Shown here piece after piece: positions 37,682-48,082 of a stretch of 64,000 nucleotides of DNA. The stretch covers positions 1-64,000 of the forward strand of contig QCII01000009.1 of the NCBI GenBank assembly GCA_003216775.1, given 5' to 3'. The stretch's first letter is position 1; each line of letters opens with the position of its first letter. The notes under the pieces are model-generated. The model saw only the letters and a list, made by a program, of their open reading frames with translations, was not told where the DNA came from and made no database searches. The position numbers were made by a program, and so were the translations under genes. This DNA comes from Prochlorococcus sp. AG-402-K21 (GTDB lineage Bacteria; Cyanobacteriota; Cyanobacteriia; PCC-6307; Cyanobiaceae).

Positions 37682-38698
37682 ATGCAAATTTGGCCTCATA
37701 AACATATCCACTCATTAGCTAATTTTTCAACTGAAGATTACAACTCAGTTTTTGAATTAGCTAATAGATTTGATGCACTAAGGAATACAGGAACAAAAAA
37801 GATCCCTGCCTTACAAGGAACTTTGGTGACTTCTTTATTTTTTGAGGCTAGTACAAGAACAAAAAACAGTTTTGAACTTGCAGCAAAAAGGCTTTCTGCT
37901 GATGTACAAACCTTTGCTCCATCCTCTAGTTCTTTAACGAAAGGGGAGACGATTATTGACACTGCGATAACTTATTCTGCAATGGGTGCAGATATATTAG
38001 TAATTAGACATTCATCGAGTTATATAACCTTTGAGATCGCAAAAAAACTTGATGCAATAAATTCTAATACTTCGATTCTTAATGCAGGAGATGGATTGCA
38101 TAGTCATCCCAGTCAAGGATTGCTTGACATTTATACATTAATAAAATTTTTCTCCAAAAAATCATTGAGTCCAGAGGTTTTAAATTCCAAAAAAATTTTA
38201 ATAATAGGAGATGTTAATCATTCAAGAGTTGCAAGATCAAATCTTTGGGCTTTGAGTGCATTTGGAGCAGAAATAATCTTATGTGGACCTAAATCTTTAA
38301 TACCTGACGAATTTAACAATTTCTTAAAAACTCCTGTTCCAAATCAATTAGTTGATCCTGTCAAATCAAGAGGCTCCATCACAATTTCTAGGTCATTAGA
38401 AGAATCAATAAAAATTGCAGATGCAATTATTGTTTTAAGACTTCAGAAAGAGAGAATGATGGAAAATTTATTAAGTAGTATTGATTCTTATAGTTTGGAT
38501 TATGGCTTAACCCCAGAGAAATTATCTTTAAATAGTAAAGACATTCCTATTCTTCACCCTGGACCAATTAATAGAGATATTGAAATCAGCAGTCAAGTAG
38601 TAGATGAATATCCTAATTGCTTAATCAATAATCAAGTTGCGAATGGTATTCCAATAAGGATGGCTTTACTTTATCTATTGCAGAAATACAACAAATAA
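37682..38698 (+). CDS. pyrB: aspartate carbamoyltransferase catalytic subunit
   Basis: 338 residues. It condenses carbamoyl phosphate with aspartate in pyrimidine synthesis. The carbamoyl-phosphate loop [19 protein letters not shown] (~55-73), the SLTKGET loop and the HPGPINRD motif are clear. No regulatory pyrI is seen, as usual in cyanobacteria. It is probably expressed with the glycosylase gene upstream. Confidence 0.96.
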   Translation: MQIWPHKHIHSLANFSTEDYNSVFELANRFDALRNTGTKKIPALQGTLVTSLFFEASTRTKNSFELAAKRLSADVQTFAPSSSSLTKGETIIDTAITYSAMGADILVIRHSSSYITFEIAKKLDAINSNTSILNAGDGLHSHPSQGLLDIYTLIKFFSKKSLSPEVLNSKKILIIGDVNHSRVARSNLWALSAFGAEIILCGPKSLIPDEFNNFLKTPVPNQLVDPVKSRGSITISRSLEESIKIADAIIVLRLQKERMMENLLSSIDSYSLDYGLTPEKLSLNSKDIPILHPGPINRDIEISSQVVDEYPNCLINNQVANGIPIRMALLYLLQKYNK

Positions 38699-38700
38699 AC

Positions 38701-39042
38701 TTAAAGCAACTTAAGACTTTCTGTAAAGAATCCATAAAATAATCCTAGTCTAAGAGAATCTAATAGTAGTAATAAAAATTTCTTTTTTCTTTCAAATCGA
38801 AAATTTCTTCTAAGAGCTATTAAAATTTCAATAAAAACTACTGATAAGAAAGCAGCTACAGGATCCATGAGTTCCACAACGGCGCTTACCATCCCCAGAG
38901 AACTTCCCAAGAAGTAACCAATTAAAAGTGTAATTAACGATATTGAATATCTTCTCCACGGATTATTAGCCCATAGAGTTAATGTATGGATATTTTCTAA
39001 AACTTTTAGTTGAAAATTTGTCTTTTGAGGTCTAAAAACCAT
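38701..39042 (-). CDS. DUF565/Ycf20-like membrane protein
   Basis: 113 residues. The NNPWRRYSISLITLLIGYFLGSSL helix entry (residues ~26-49, written here in short), a second helix around DPVAAFLSVVFIEILIAL and the C-terminal LLLLDSLRLGLFYGFFTESLKL match the Ycf20/DUF565 family of cyanobacteria and plastids. In plants related proteins affect non-photochemical quenching; the bacterial role is unclear. It is convergent with pyrB by two bases and 11 bases downstream of the small gene at 39054. Confidence 0.75.
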   Translation of the reverse strand: MVFRPQKTNFQLKVLENIHTLTLWANNPWRRYSISLITLLIGYFLGSSLGMVSAVVELMDPVAAFLSVVFIEILIALRRNFRFERKKKFLLLLLDSLRLGLFYGFFTESLKLL

Positions 39043-39053
39043 TTTTATTTCAA

Positions 39054-39254
39054 CTAAGCTGCTTCAGAGTTTGATTGAAGTTTAGTATTTCCTTCAACTA
39101 ATTCATGTAAAGCCTCCAACTGAGCCATTATTCCTCTAAGTTCGCTTGGTTCAGGGAAAAGTCCATCTTCTTTTATTCCTAAATGCATTTCTCTTAGTTC
39201 TTGCCTTAAATAACGTAGGTGACTAGAAACTTGCTCTCGCTTTGTTTGTGACAT
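39054..39254 (-). CDS. small conserved hypothetical protein
   Basis: 66 residues, soluble and largely helical, Glu/Leu/Arg rich (HLRYLRQELREMHLGI, then MAQLEALHELVEGN). I see no known domain; the heptad-like spacing suggests a coiled coil. It lies just upstream of the DUF565 gene on the same strand and is likely co-transcribed. Conservation could not be tested here. Confidence 0.6.
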   Translation of the reverse strand: MSQTKREQVSSHLRYLRQELREMHLGIKEDGLFPEPSELRGIMAQLEALHELVEGNTKLQSNSEAA

Positions 39255-39318
39255 AATTTTGCTTTGGACAATAATATTTTAAGAAAGAATATTTTTGATA
39301 AGGAGGGTTTGCATATTT

Positions 39319-39489
39319 ATGACTGAGAATGAAGATAAATTACTTCAAAACTCTTTAATTGAAAATGATACTTTTACATTTTTAATATTCTGGAAATATG
39401 TATTTAATAATTCCATAGATTTTAAAAAATTACTTGAGGCTTTATTATTAGAATATATTGGTTTTATTCAATATGGAATTTATTTATGA
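39319..39489 (+). CDS. possible small protein
   Basis: 56 residues from ATG at 39319 (MTENEDKLLQNSLIENDTF), or eight residues longer from an in-frame ATT/ATG-like start at 39295. It is rich in Leu, Phe and Ile, with no known motif, and overlaps the DUF2555-like gene by 17 bases. The location in an otherwise empty 200-base gap, in the right orientation, is the only support. Confidence 0.4.
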   Translation: MTENEDKLLQNSLIENDTFTFLIFWKYVFNNSIDFKKLLEALLLEYIGFIQYGIYL

Positions 39490-39694
39490 AAATAAAATAA
39501 GTGAAGAACTAGTAAATTCTTTTGATGAAGAAATGACCCTTGAGCTCGCGAATAGACTAGAGGAAGATAACTATAAGACACCATTTGATGGTTTAAAAGA
39601 CTGGCACTTATTAAGAGCACTTGCAATCAATAGGCCAGAATTAACATCTGATTATATCCATCTTCTTGATCAGGAACCCTTCGATGAAAACTAA
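39473..39694 (+). CDS. small conserved cyanobacterial protein, DUF2555-like
   Basis: 73 residues from ATG 39473. The core LANRLEEDNYKTPFDGLKDWHLLRALAINRPELTSDYIHLLD (only described: residues ~22-64) is the pattern I know as DUF2555, a cyanobacteria-only family without known function. The stop overlaps the start of coaBC by 11 bases, so the two are translationally linked. Confidence 0.75.
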   Translation: MEFIYENKISEELVNSFDEEMTLELANRLEEDNYKTPFDGLKDWHLLRALAINRPELTSDYIHLLDQEPFDEN

Positions 39695-40895
39695 AAACAC
39701 GGACTCCAAAATTAAGGTTCTTATATTAATAACCGGAAGTATTGCTGCTGTAAGGATTCCATTACTAGTTAGTCAATTAGCGAGAGAAAATTTTGAAATA
39801 AGATGCGTTTTATCAAAAAATGCAGAAAAATTAATAAAGCCTCTCTCTCTTTCTATTTTAAGTAGAAACCCCAGTATTTTAGAAGATGATCAATGGTCAA
39901 GTATTCAAGCAAAACCTCTTCATATAGAACTATGCAGATGGGCTGATATTTTAATAGTTGCCCCTTTAACTGCGACCACATTATCAAAGTGGGTAACTGG
40001 AAATGCAGATGGATTGATTCCAAGCATTTTAATGGCAAATACTAAGCCAATAATTGTTGCTCCAGCAATGAATACTGATATGTGGCTAAATAAAGCTGTC
40101 CAAAAAAATTATCAGAATTTAGAGAATTATGAAAATGTTTTATCTTTGCACCCAAGTGAAGGTCTATTAGCATGCGATGCTATTGGGATTGGGAAAATAC
40201 CTTCTAATGACCTAATCCAATTAGCTCTTGAATTCATGATTTCACATAATCATAATTCTTATCGCAAAGATTTGATTAACAAAGAAATTTTAATAACTGG
40301 AGGAGGCACCTCAGAAACAATTGATGCGGCAAGACATATCACTAACAAAAGTTCTGGAGCTATGGGCTTACTGCTTTCTCAAGTGGCAAGGTTTAGAGGA
40401 GCGCAAGTAAAATATATACATGGGCCTCTCAAAATTGATAAAGATCTTACTGATGGAATAACAAGATATGAAATTGAGAGTAGTGTTGATTTGATTAAGG
40501 CAATTGAGAATGAAATTCCAAGTTGTGATTATTTTTTCATGAATGCAGCAGTATCTGATTTTAAGATAACTTCCGATACTTCAGCTAAAATTTCCAAAAA
40601 TAAAATTAATGATTATTTAAATAAAAATTTTGAGCTAGTCCCAGATATTTTAAAAACAATTAGTGAATCAAAAAAAGATAACCAAATTTTTGTTGGCTTT
40701 AGTGCTTTTACAGGATCTATTGAAAAAGCAAGATTAACAATTAAAGAAAAGATTATTCAAAAAGGTTGTGATTATCTATTCGCAAATCCAATTGATCTTG
40801 CAGACCAGGGATTTGGTTTTTTGGCACAAAATGAAGGTTGGCTCTTCGATACAAAAAATATGGAGCAACATATCAAAAAAAACATCAAAAATTGA
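39684..40895 (+). CDS. coaBC: phosphopantothenoylcysteine decarboxylase / synthetase
   Basis: The bifunctional enzyme of coenzyme A synthesis. The ATG at 39684 gives 403 residues; a start 18 bases upstream is possible. The N-terminal flavoprotein CoaC domain (~1-180) has LITGSIAAVRIPLL, VAPLTATTLSKWVTGNADGL and the conserved PAMNTDMW. The C-terminal CoaB domain (~195-400) has ITGGGTSETIDAARHITNKSSG and MNAAVSDF. It overlaps the DUF2555-like gene by 11 bases. Confidence 0.94.
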   Translation: MKTKNTDSKIKVLILITGSIAAVRIPLLVSQLARENFEIRCVLSKNAEKLIKPLSLSILSRNPSILEDDQWSSIQAKPLHIELCRWADILIVAPLTATTLSKWVTGNADGLIPSILMANTKPIIVAPAMNTDMWLNKAVQKNYQNLENYENVLSLHPSEGLLACDAIGIGKIPSNDLIQLALEFMISHNHNSYRKDLINKEILITGGGTSETIDAARHITNKSSGAMGLLLSQVARFRGAQVKYIHGPLKIDKDLTDGITRYEIESSVDLIKAIENEIPSCDYFFMNAAVSDFKITSDTSAKISKNKINDYLNKNFELVPDILKTISESKKDNQIFVGFSAFTGSIEKARLTIKEKIIQKGCDYLFANPIDLADQGFGFLAQNEGWLFDTKNMEQHIKKNIKN

Positions 40896-41001
40896 TCTCG
40901 CAAATAAATTAATAACTCAAATTATTTCAATAAAAAAATAAAAAAAAATTTCTAATTTGTATTTTTTTGTAATCTTAATCATTAAAAATAATGTGATAGC
41001 T

Positions 41002-41157
41002 TACAATAATTCAAGTTTTTAAAAATCTAAAAAGCTACGAGTTGTTTCGAGGATTTAAAGGGGCTAACTTTTATGTTCCTTTCCCTAGTAATATCCGTAC
41101 TGAACTATTTAGGTGACTATCAATCATTCGTCACAGAACTTTACTGCTACTTTAATT
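41002..41157 (+). promoter_or_regulatory. psbO promoter and long leader
   Basis: A good -10, TACAAT (41002-41007), suggests a start near 41014, leaving a leader of about 140 nt before the psbO ATG, long for this genome. The leader holds a strong ribosome-site-like AAAGGGG (41057-41063) placed nine bases before an ATG at 41073 that is out of frame with psbO, whereas the psbO ATG has no visible ribosome site. Confidence 0.4.
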
Positions 41158-41952
41158 ATGAGAATTCGTTCTTTCTTAGCTTTTGTTATTTCACTTTGTA
41201 TAACTTTTGCTTTCGTACCTGTTAAAACATTTGCTTTTTCTGAAAGAGGAAATGCACAATTCACAGATGTTGTTAATACGGGAAAAGCTAATGATTGTCC
41301 TACATTAGATTCATCTCTTGTTGGATCAATATCCTTAGGAAATGGAGATAGCCTGAAAGGAATATGCATGCATCCAACTGAAGTTTATGTAAAAGTGCCT
41401 GGGACTAAAAGAAAAGCTGCAGAATTTGTTTCAACAAAAATTATTAGTCCCAGAAATAACACCACAGTGACGGAAGTTTATGGAGATATAGATTCAGGAA
41501 CTTTTACCGAAAAAGGTGGAATTGATTTTCAACTTATTACTGTTTTAACTCCTGGTGGCTTAGAGGTTCCATTTGCATTTTCTGCGAAAGACCTTAAAGC
41601 TGATTTACCCTCAACTATTGAACCCGGTACTGAGGTTAGTGGTTCGACATTTACACCTAACTATAGAACTGGTGATTTTTTAGATCCTAAAGCAAGAGCT
41701 AAAAATACTGGTGTTGAATACGCTCAAGGTTTAGTTGCATTGGGTGGAGATGATGAAGAACTTGCCAAAGAAAATATTAAGGTTGATGTAAACGGTACTG
41801 GAGTTATCACTCTCTCAATTAATACTGTGGATTCTGATACTGACGAATTTGCTGGTACCTTTGAAGCTATCCAACCTTCAGATACTGATATGGGTTCTAA
41901 AGATCCACTTGATGTAAAAATAATTGGTGAGCTATATGGAAGAAAAGCTTAA
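41158..41952 (+). CDS. psbO: photosystem II manganese-stabilising protein PsbO
   Basis: The lumenal extrinsic 33-kDa protein that stabilises the Mn4CaO5 cluster. The ATG at 41158 gives 264 residues with a good signal peptide (MRIRSFLAFVISLCITFAFV, ending near KTFA). The mature part has CPTLDSS and a second Cys in GICMHPTEVYVK, forming the conserved disulfide, then a beta-barrel pattern to the C-terminus. An in-frame GTG at 41113 would bury the signal peptide and is rejected. A clear terminator follows. Confidence 0.96.
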   Translation: MRIRSFLAFVISLCITFAFVPVKTFAFSERGNAQFTDVVNTGKANDCPTLDSSLVGSISLGNGDSLKGICMHPTEVYVKVPGTKRKAAEFVSTKIISPRNNTTVTEVYGDIDSGTFTEKGGIDFQLITVLTPGGLEVPFAFSAKDLKADLPSTIEPGTEVSGSTFTPNYRTGDFLDPKARAKNTGVEYAQGLVALGGDDEELAKENIKVDVNGTGVITLSINTVDSDTDEFAGTFEAIQPSDTDMGSKDPLDVKIIGELYGRKA

Positions 41953-41963
41953 ATCCTACTAAG

Positions 41964-41995
41964 AAAAAGAGGGGGTTAAACCCCTTTTTTTTTTT
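41964..41995 (+). terminator. rho-independent terminator of psbO
   Basis: GGGG (41972-41975) pairs with CCCC (41981-41984) around a TTAAA loop, extended by A/G-T pairs, and is followed by an 11-base T run. Confidence 0.85.
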
Positions 41996-42022
41996 CAAAA
42001 TTTTTCTTTATCAATTCAAAAA

Positions 42023-43198
42023 ATGGAATTAAAACAAAAAATCAAAGCTGATTCTAATGGACTAATACTACCTTATGGAGGAGAACTAAAAAATTTAATT
42101 ATCAAAGATAAAAACCTTAAAAATGATCTTATATCTAAGGTTTCTTATGAGTTTGAGTGCAGTGAGAGAAATGCATGCGATGTAGAACTTTTGATGATTG
42201 GTGCTTTTTCGCCATTGGAAGGTTTTATGGATGAAAATAACTACAAATCAGTAATTAAAAATAATCGAGATACAAACGGGTTGCTTTTTGGCTTGCCGAT
42301 TGTATTTGACTCCAATAATGAAGAAGTAAAAGATGGAGACAAAATCTTGCTTACCTATAAAAAACAAAAAATAGCAGTTTTAGAAGTTAGTTCTAAATGG
42401 GAGCCTGATAAATCCTTAGAAGCAGAACTTTGTTATGGTACTAATTCTTTAGATCATCCTGCTGTCAAGATGATCTTTAATGAGAGAGGAAGATTTTATA
42501 TAGGAGGGAGAGTTTATGGTTTAGAACTGCCAATTAGAGAATTCCCGTGTAAAACCCCTGAAGAAGTTAGAGCTACACTACCATCAAATCACGATGTAGT
42601 TGCATTTCAATGCAGAAATCCAATCCATAGAGCACATTATGAATTATTTACCAATGCCTTACTCTCGGAAAATGTCTCTCCAAATGCAGTTGTTTTAGTA
42701 CATCCAACTTGTGGACCAACACAACAAGATGATATTCCTGGAAAAGTTAGATATTTGACCTATAAAGAACTGGAAGAAGAAATATCTGATGAAAGGATAA
42801 AATGGGCATTTTTACCTTATTCAATGCATATGGCAGGGCCAAGAGAAGCTCTTCAACATATGATAATCAGAAGAAACTACGGCTGCACCCATTTTATAAT
42901 TGGAAGAGATATGGCTGGATGTAAGTCATCATCAACTGGTGAAGATTTTTATGGCCCCTACGATGCTCAAAATTTTGCAAATAAATGTGCAGGCGAGTTA
43001 ATGATGCAAACTGTTCCTTCAAAAAATCTTGTTTATACAAAAGAAAGAGGATATATTACAGCCGAAGAAGCTAAAGAATTTAATTATCAAATTATGAAAC
43101 TTAGTGGCACAGAATTTAGGAAGAAATTGAGGAACGGTGAACCAATTCCCGAATGGTTTGCATTCAAAAGTGTAGTAGATGTTCTAAGAAGCTCTTAA
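42023..43198 (+). CDS. sat: sulfate adenylyltransferase (ATP sulfurylase)
   Basis: 391 residues. It activates sulfate to APS with ATP, the first step of sulfate assimilation. Homo-oligomeric (Met3/Sat) type: FQCRNPIHRAHYEL (~193-206, the QxRNPxHxxH site), HPTCGPTQQDDIP, and a late GRDMAGCKS motif. No APS kinase domain is fused. ftsH follows 46 bases later. Confidence 0.95.
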   Translation: MELKQKIKADSNGLILPYGGELKNLIIKDKNLKNDLISKVSYEFECSERNACDVELLMIGAFSPLEGFMDENNYKSVIKNNRDTNGLLFGLPIVFDSNNEEVKDGDKILLTYKKQKIAVLEVSSKWEPDKSLEAELCYGTNSLDHPAVKMIFNERGRFYIGGRVYGLELPIREFPCKTPEEVRATLPSNHDVVAFQCRNPIHRAHYELFTNALLSENVSPNAVVLVHPTCGPTQQDDIPGKVRYLTYKELEEEISDERIKWAFLPYSMHMAGPREALQHMIIRRNYGCTHFIIGRDMAGCKSSSTGEDFYGPYDAQNFANKCAGELMMQTVPSKNLVYTKERGYITAEEAKEFNYQIMKLSGTEFRKKLRNGEPIPEWFAFKSVVDVLRSS

Positions 43199-43244
43199 TA
43201 TTGATTTATTATTAGTATTATAGATTTATTAAAGATTATTTATC

Positions 43245-45098
43245 GTGAACAAACGTTGGAGAAACGTAGGACTTTATGTTCTAGCTGTCATTACTGTAAT
43301 TTTCATCGGTACTTCCGTTTTTGATAAACCAAGTACAGAAAATGCTACAAAAACATTAAGGTATAGTGACTTTATAGAGGCCGTTCAAGATAAAGAAATC
43401 AGTAGAGTATTAATATCTCCAGACAATGCCACAGCTCAAGTTGTTGAGAGTGATGGCAGCAGATCTGAGGTGAATTTAGCCCCTGATAAAGATTTATTAA
43501 AAATTTTAATAGAGAATAATGTAGATATAGCTGTGACGCCTACGAAATTATCTAATCCGTGGCAGCAGGCTTTAAGTAGTCTTATTTTTCCAGTACTTCT
43601 AATTGGAGGACTATTTTTTCTTTTCAGAAGATCTCAAAGCGGGAATGCTGGAGGTGGTAATCCGGCAATGAGTTTTGGTAAGAGCAAAGCTAGACTTCAA
43701 ATGGAACCATCCACACAAGTAACATTTTCAGATGTAGCTGGTGTCGAAGGTGCAAAATTAGAACTTACTGAAGTAGTAGATTTTCTTAAAAGCCCAGATA
43801 GATTTACAGCTGTAGGAGCAAAAATCCCAAAAGGTGTCCTTCTTGTTGGTCCTCCAGGAACAGGGAAAACTTTATTAGCAAAAGCTGTTGCGGGAGAAGC
43901 AGGTGTGCCTTTTTTCTCTATATCAGGTTCTGAATTTGTTGAGATGTTTGTAGGAGTTGGTGCTAGCAGAGTTAGAGATCTTTTTGAGCAAGCCAAAAAG
44001 AATGCTCCTTGCATCGTTTTTATTGATGAAATAGATGCTGTAGGAAGACAAAGAGGGGCAGGTATGGGTGGAGGAAATGATGAAAGAGAACAAACTCTAA
44101 ACCAACTCCTCACAGAAATGGATGGCTTCGAAGGTAATTCTGGAATAATAATAGTTGCTGCTACCAATAGGCCAGATGTTTTAGATTCCGCTCTAATGCG
44201 TCCTGGAAGATTTGATAGACAAGTAACTGTTGACAGACCAGATTATGCTGGAAGACTACAAATACTAAATGTCCATGCTAAAGATAAAACACTTTCAAAA
44301 GATGTTGATCTAGATAAAGTTGCAAGAAGAACCCCTGGATTTACTGGTGCCGACTTAGCTAATCTACTTAATGAAGCAGCAATATTAGCGGCTAGAAAAG
44401 ATCTTGATAAGGTAAGCAATGACGAAGTTGGCGATGCAATTGAAAGAGTAATGGCTGGACCAGAAAAGAAAGATAGAGTAATCAGTGATAAGAAAAAAGA
44501 ATTAGTTGCCTATCATGAAGCCGGCCATGCGCTGGTAGGAGCATTAATGCCTGATTATGATCCTGTAGCAAAAGTTTCAATAATTCCTAGAGGTCAAGCT
44601 GGTGGTTTAACCTTTTTCACCCCAAGTGAAGAGAGAATGGAATCAGGTCTTTACTCTCGTTCTTACCTTCAAAATCAAATGGCTGTAGCTCTAGGGGGAA
44701 GAGTTGCAGAAGAAATAGTTTACGGAGAAGAAGAAGTTACAACTGGAGCTTCTAACGATTTACAGCAAGTTGCCAATGTAGCGAGACAAATGATCACTAA
44801 ATTTGGCATGAGTGACAAAATAGGTCCAGTTGCTCTAGGACAATCTCAAGGTGGAATGTTTCTAGGAAGAGATATGAGTTCTACAAGAGACTTCTCTGAA
44901 GACACCGCCGCAACAATTGATGTAGAGGTTTCAGATCTTGTTGATATTGCCTACAAAAGAGCTACAAAAGTTTTAACAGACAATAGAGCTGTCCTTGACG
45001 AAATGGCTCAAATGCTTATTGAAATGGAAACAATAGATACTGAAGATATTCAAGATTTGCTTAACCGTTCAGAAGTAAAAGTCGCAAACTATATCTAG
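43245..45098 (+). CDS. ftsH: FtsH ATP-dependent zinc metalloprotease
   Basis: 617 residues from a GTG start. Two N-terminal membrane helices (~8-26 and ~107-127) flank a small lumenal domain; then the AAA+ module with Walker A GPPGTGKT (~203-210), Walker [12 protein letters not shown] and the second region of homology, and the protease with HEAGH (~425-429). Cyanobacterial FtsH hexamers in the thylakoid degrade photodamaged D1. Which paralog this is cannot be decided from one sequence. Confidence 0.96.
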   Translation: MNKRWRNVGLYVLAVITVIFIGTSVFDKPSTENATKTLRYSDFIEAVQDKEISRVLISPDNATAQVVESDGSRSEVNLAPDKDLLKILIENNVDIAVTPTKLSNPWQQALSSLIFPVLLIGGLFFLFRRSQSGNAGGGNPAMSFGKSKARLQMEPSTQVTFSDVAGVEGAKLELTEVVDFLKSPDRFTAVGAKIPKGVLLVGPPGTGKTLLAKAVAGEAGVPFFSISGSEFVEMFVGVGASRVRDLFEQAKKNAPCIVFIDEIDAVGRQRGAGMGGGNDEREQTLNQLLTEMDGFEGNSGIIIVAATNRPDVLDSALMRPGRFDRQVTVDRPDYAGRLQILNVHAKDKTLSKDVDLDKVARRTPGFTGADLANLLNEAAILAARKDLDKVSNDEVGDAIERVMAGPEKKDRVISDKKKELVAYHEAGHALVGALMPDYDPVAKVSIIPRGQAGGLTFFTPSEERMESGLYSRSYLQNQMAVALGGRVAEEIVYGEEEVTTGASNDLQQVANVARQMITKFGMSDKIGPVALGQSQGGMFLGRDMSSTRDFSEDTAATIDVEVSDLVDIAYKRATKVLTDNRAVLDEMAQMLIEMETIDTEDIQDLLNRSEVKVANYI

Positions 45099-45117
45099 TT
45101 TCAAAACTAAACTTTTA

Positions 45118-45744
45118 ATGATCAATAAAAAAGATTCTTTTTCGGATATGCTGAAAAAAGAATCTTTTTTTTTACTTTTAAAACCTGAAGATAATATTTA
45201 CTCGAATACCTTTATAAGGAATTCATTTTTTGAAGAATTAGACAGCCTAGTAAAATTAGGCTTAACAAATATTGAAATAAGTTGGTCTAACAATGAAAAT
45301 TGGTTTGATTTTGTATCGGATATCAAAATCAAATATCCAAGAATTAATTTAGGATCTGCCTCCATAATTAATAAGCAATCAATAGAAGATTCTTTGAAAA
45401 TTGGATTAAATTTTTCAATGATGAAATTTTGGGATAAAGATCTTTTCAATTATGCGAGGTCAAAAAATTATTTATTAATCCCTGGGATTAAAAATTTAAA
45501 AGATCTTGAGGAAGCAATTAATTTAAATTGCAATATTCTCAAAATTTATCCAATAAAAACTAAAGATACTTCCATAGAAATAACAAACTATAAAAAGATT
45601 GATTTCATTGCTGCTGGAGGGCTATCAATCAATGATATAAAAACTTATAAATCTTTAGGCTATAAAGCAATCGTAATTGGAGATAAAGGTATCAAAAATA
45701 AAAAATTTGATCCAAAAATATATACATGGCTTAAAAATAATTAA
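45118..45744 (+). CDS. KDPG/KHG aldolase-family protein (divergent)
   Basis: 208 residues with a TIM-barrel pattern aligned to Eda: GLTNIEISW (Glu53, equivalent of the catalytic Glu), LIPGIKNLKDLEEA, CNILKIYP (Lys142, the Schiff-base Lys position) and FIAAGGLSINDI (phosphate-binding turn). The Arg of the bacterial LEVTLRT motif, used for substrate carboxylate binding, is replaced (ISWSN), and GAGT becomes GSAS. Aldolase activity is therefore plausible but not assured. It follows ftsH by 19 bases. In Prochlorococcus an Entner-Doudoroff route has been proposed, so eda function is a reasonable hypothesis. Confidence 0.65.
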   Translation: MINKKDSFSDMLKKESFFLLLKPEDNIYSNTFIRNSFFEELDSLVKLGLTNIEISWSNNENWFDFVSDIKIKYPRINLGSASIINKQSIEDSLKIGLNFSMMKFWDKDLFNYARSKNYLLIPGIKNLKDLEEAINLNCNILKIYPIKTKDTSIEITNYKKIDFIAAGGLSINDIKTYKSLGYKAIVIGDKGIKNKKFDPKIYTWLKNN

Positions 45745-45778
45745 ATTAAGAATTAATATAATTTATTTAACAAAACTT

Positions 45779-46876
45779 CTAATTATTTATTAAGCCACAT
45801 TGAGCATGATTCAGAAGCAAATGATCTGCGAGTACTAAAGCGACCATAGCATCAACCATAGGAACTGCTCTTGGTAGAACACATGGATCATGTCTCCCTT
45901 TTGCTTTCATCAATACTTCTTTTCCTTCAGCATTTACTGTTTTCTGTTCTTTCCCAATAGTTGCCGTCGGTTTAAAAGCAATCTTCATCTCAATATTTTC
46001 GCCATTACTTATTCCGCCCTGAATACCTCCCGAATTGTTAGATGTCGTTCTTAACTTACTAATATCATCAGACATAATGAATGAATCATTATGTTCGCTT
46101 CCTTTTAAATAAGTTCCAGAGAAACCCGAACCTATTTCAAAACCTTTTGTGGCAGGCAAAGACATCAAAGCCTTTGCTAAATCAGCTTCTAATTTATCAA
46201 AAACAGGCATCCCAAGACCAGACGGGGCATTTCTTACCACACATTCAATAACACCGCCACAAGAGTCTCCTTGTCGCTTTAATTCCTTAATTCTCTCAAT
46301 CATTTCTGCTGATACCTTTTCATCAGGGCATCTAACAATATTAGAATCTATTTTGTCGAGAGAAACTTTCACTTTATTTATATCAGAATCAATATCATGT
46401 ATACGCTTTACCCAAGATAGTATTTCAGTATTACAAAAGTTTTTTAATAATTGTTTTGCTATAGCACCAGCTGCTACTCTCCCAATTGTTTCTCTTGCAG
46501 ATGCTCTGCCACCGCCAGAACTAGCCTGAATTCCATATTTAAGATGATATGTACCATCTGCATGAGATGGTCTAAATATTTGTTCCAAATTATTATAATC
46601 CCTTGGTCTTTGATCCTTGTTTCTTACCAACATCGCTATTGGAGATCCAAGTGTTAACCCATCCTTTATCCCACTTAATATTTCAATTTTGTCTTCTTCA
46701 TTTCGGGGTGTAGTAATGTCACTTTGTCCAGGTCTGCGCCTATCTAATTCATTTTGTATCAGATTTATATCTATTTTTAACTTTGGTGGACATCCATCAA
46801 GGATAACTCCTACCCCACCACCATGTGATTCTCCAAAAGTACTAACACGAAAAATTTTTCCAAAACTACTACCCAT
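45779..46876 (-). CDS. aroC: chorismate synthase
   Basis: 365 residues. It makes chorismate from EPSP with reduced FMN. Motifs: [20 protein letters not shown] at the N-terminus, [31 protein letters not shown]-type segment at ~123-141 and the C-terminal [18 protein letters not shown]. It is convergent with the aldolase-like gene and 66 bases beyond the psbA terminator. Confidence 0.97.
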   Translation of the reverse strand: MGSSFGKIFRVSTFGESHGGGVGVILDGCPPKLKIDINLIQNELDRRRPGQSDITTPRNEEDKIEILSGIKDGLTLGSPIAMLVRNKDQRPRDYNNLEQIFRPSHADGTYHLKYGIQASSGGGRASARETIGRVAAGAIAKQLLKNFCNTEILSWVKRIHDIDSDINKVKVSLDKIDSNIVRCPDEKVSAEMIERIKELKRQGDSCGGVIECVVRNAPSGLGMPVFDKLEADLAKALMSLPATKGFEIGSGFSGTYLKGSEHNDSFIMSDDISKLRTTSNNSGGIQGGISNGENIEMKIAFKPTATIGKEQKTVNAEGKEVLMKAKGRHDPCVLPRAVPMVDAMVALVLADHLLLNHAQCGLINN

Positions 46877-46936
46877 AGAAATATCAAATGTTTTATCTAT
46901 ATATAAACATTATATAAAACCAATTGAAAATTAAAC

Positions 46937-46964
46937 AAAAAAAAGCCCCCAAAAAGGGGGCTTG
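46937..46964 (-). terminator. rho-independent terminator of psbA
   Basis: On the minus strand AAGCCCCC and GGGGGCTT form an 8-bp stem around a five-T loop (46945-46950 core with 46956-46963), followed by a T run. It ends the psbA transcript before aroC. Confidence 0.9.
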
Positions 46965-46984
46965 TAAATTTAAGAACTTTAAGC

Positions 46985-48067
46985 TTAACCGATAGCTGGA
47001 GCTGAAAGAGCTACTGTTGTAGACTCAGCTGCTGCTAGATCAAGTGGGAAGTTGTGAGCGTTACGCTCGTGCATTACTTCCATACCTAGGTTTGCTCTGT
47101 TAAGAACGTCACCCCATGTAGGAACAATCTTACCGTTTGCATCAACAACTGACTGGTTGAAGTTGAAACCGTTAAGGTTGAATGCCATTGTGCAGATACC
47201 CATTGAAGTTAACCATACACAAACAACTGGGAATACAGCTAGGAAGAAGTGAAGACTTCTGCTGTTGTTGAAACTTGCATATTGGAAGATCAAACGACCG
47301 AAGTAGCCATGAGCTGCAACGATGTTATATGTTTCTTCTTCTTGTCCGAACTTGTAACCATAGTTCTGAGACTCTGTCTCAGTTGTTTCTCTGATTAGAG
47401 ATGAAGTAACAAGTGAACCGTGCATAGCTGAGAATAAAGATCCTCCGAACATACCAGCAACACCAGCCATGTGGAATGGGTGCATAAGAATGTTGTGCTC
47501 TGCCTGGAAAACAAACATGAAGTTGAATGTTCCAGAGATACCTAGAGGCATTCCGTCAGAGAATGAACCTTGACCGAATGGGTATACAAGAAATACTGCG
47601 AAAGCTGCTGAAACTGGTGCAGAGTATGCAACACAGATCCAAGGACGCATACCTAAACGGTATGAAAGCTCCCACTGTCTTCCCATGTATGCTGAGATAC
47701 CAATTAGGAAGTGGAAAATTACAAGCTGGTAAGGACCACCGTTGTATAACCACTCATCTACAGTAGCTGCTTCCCAAATTGGGTAGAAGTGTAGACCAAT
47801 AGCGTTAGAAGAAGGAACAACTGCACCTGAAATGATGTTGTTACCATATAGGAATGAACCAGCAACTGGCTCTCTAATTCCGTCGATGTCTACTGGTGGT
47901 GCTGCGATGAATGCAACGATGAAGCAAGCCGCTGCTGCAAGTAGGCATGGGATCATTAAGACACCGAACCAACCAACATAAATTCTATTGTTAGTTGATG
48001 TTACCCACTCACAAAACTGTGGCCAACCTTTTAACAGCGAAGAACGCTGCTGCTGAATAGTTGTCAT
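46985..48067 (-). CDS. psbA: photosystem II D1 protein
   Basis: The D1 reaction-centre core subunit, five membrane helices, carrying ligands of P680, the Mn cluster and QB. The ATG at 48067 gives 360 residues ([18 protein letters not shown]); an in-frame ATG 24 bases upstream is rejected. The sequence has [12 protein letters not shown], i.e. Gln at the 'position 130' site as in low-light D1:1 forms, and ends NFPLDLA followed by a short extension that CtpA would remove. Codon use is visibly GC-richer than in the neighbours. The only psbA in the window. Confidence 0.98.
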   Translation of the reverse strand: MTTIQQQRSSLLKGWPQFCEWVTSTNNRIYVGWFGVLMIPCLLAAAACFIVAFIAAPPVDIDGIREPVAGSFLYGNNIISGAVVPSSNAIGLHFYPIWEAATVDEWLYNGGPYQLVIFHFLIGISAYMGRQWELSYRLGMRPWICVAYSAPVSAAFAVFLVYPFGQGSFSDGMPLGISGTFNFMFVFQAEHNILMHPFHMAGVAGMFGGSLFSAMHGSLVTSSLIRETTETESQNYGYKFGQEEETYNIVAAHGYFGRLIFQYASFNNSRSLHFFLAVFPVVCVWLTSMGICTMAFNLNGFNFNQSVVDANGKIVPTWGDVLNRANLGMEVMHERNAHNFPLDLAAAESTTVALSAPAIG

Positions 48068-48082
48068 GAGTTCGTAAAATAT

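Noticed and set aside
41113-41157. GTG at 41113 as the psbO start
   Set aside because: It would place 15 extra polar residues before a clean signal peptide that begins at ATG 41158.
43697-44167. 156-codon open frame on the minus strand inside ftsH
   Set aside because: It mirrors the conserved AAA+ coding sequence of ftsH in an antisense frame and has no protein-like motifs or ribosome site.
46149-46529. 126-codon open frame on the plus strand inside aroC
   Set aside because: Antisense shadow of chorismate synthase; Ser/Pro-rich composition typical of a shadow frame.
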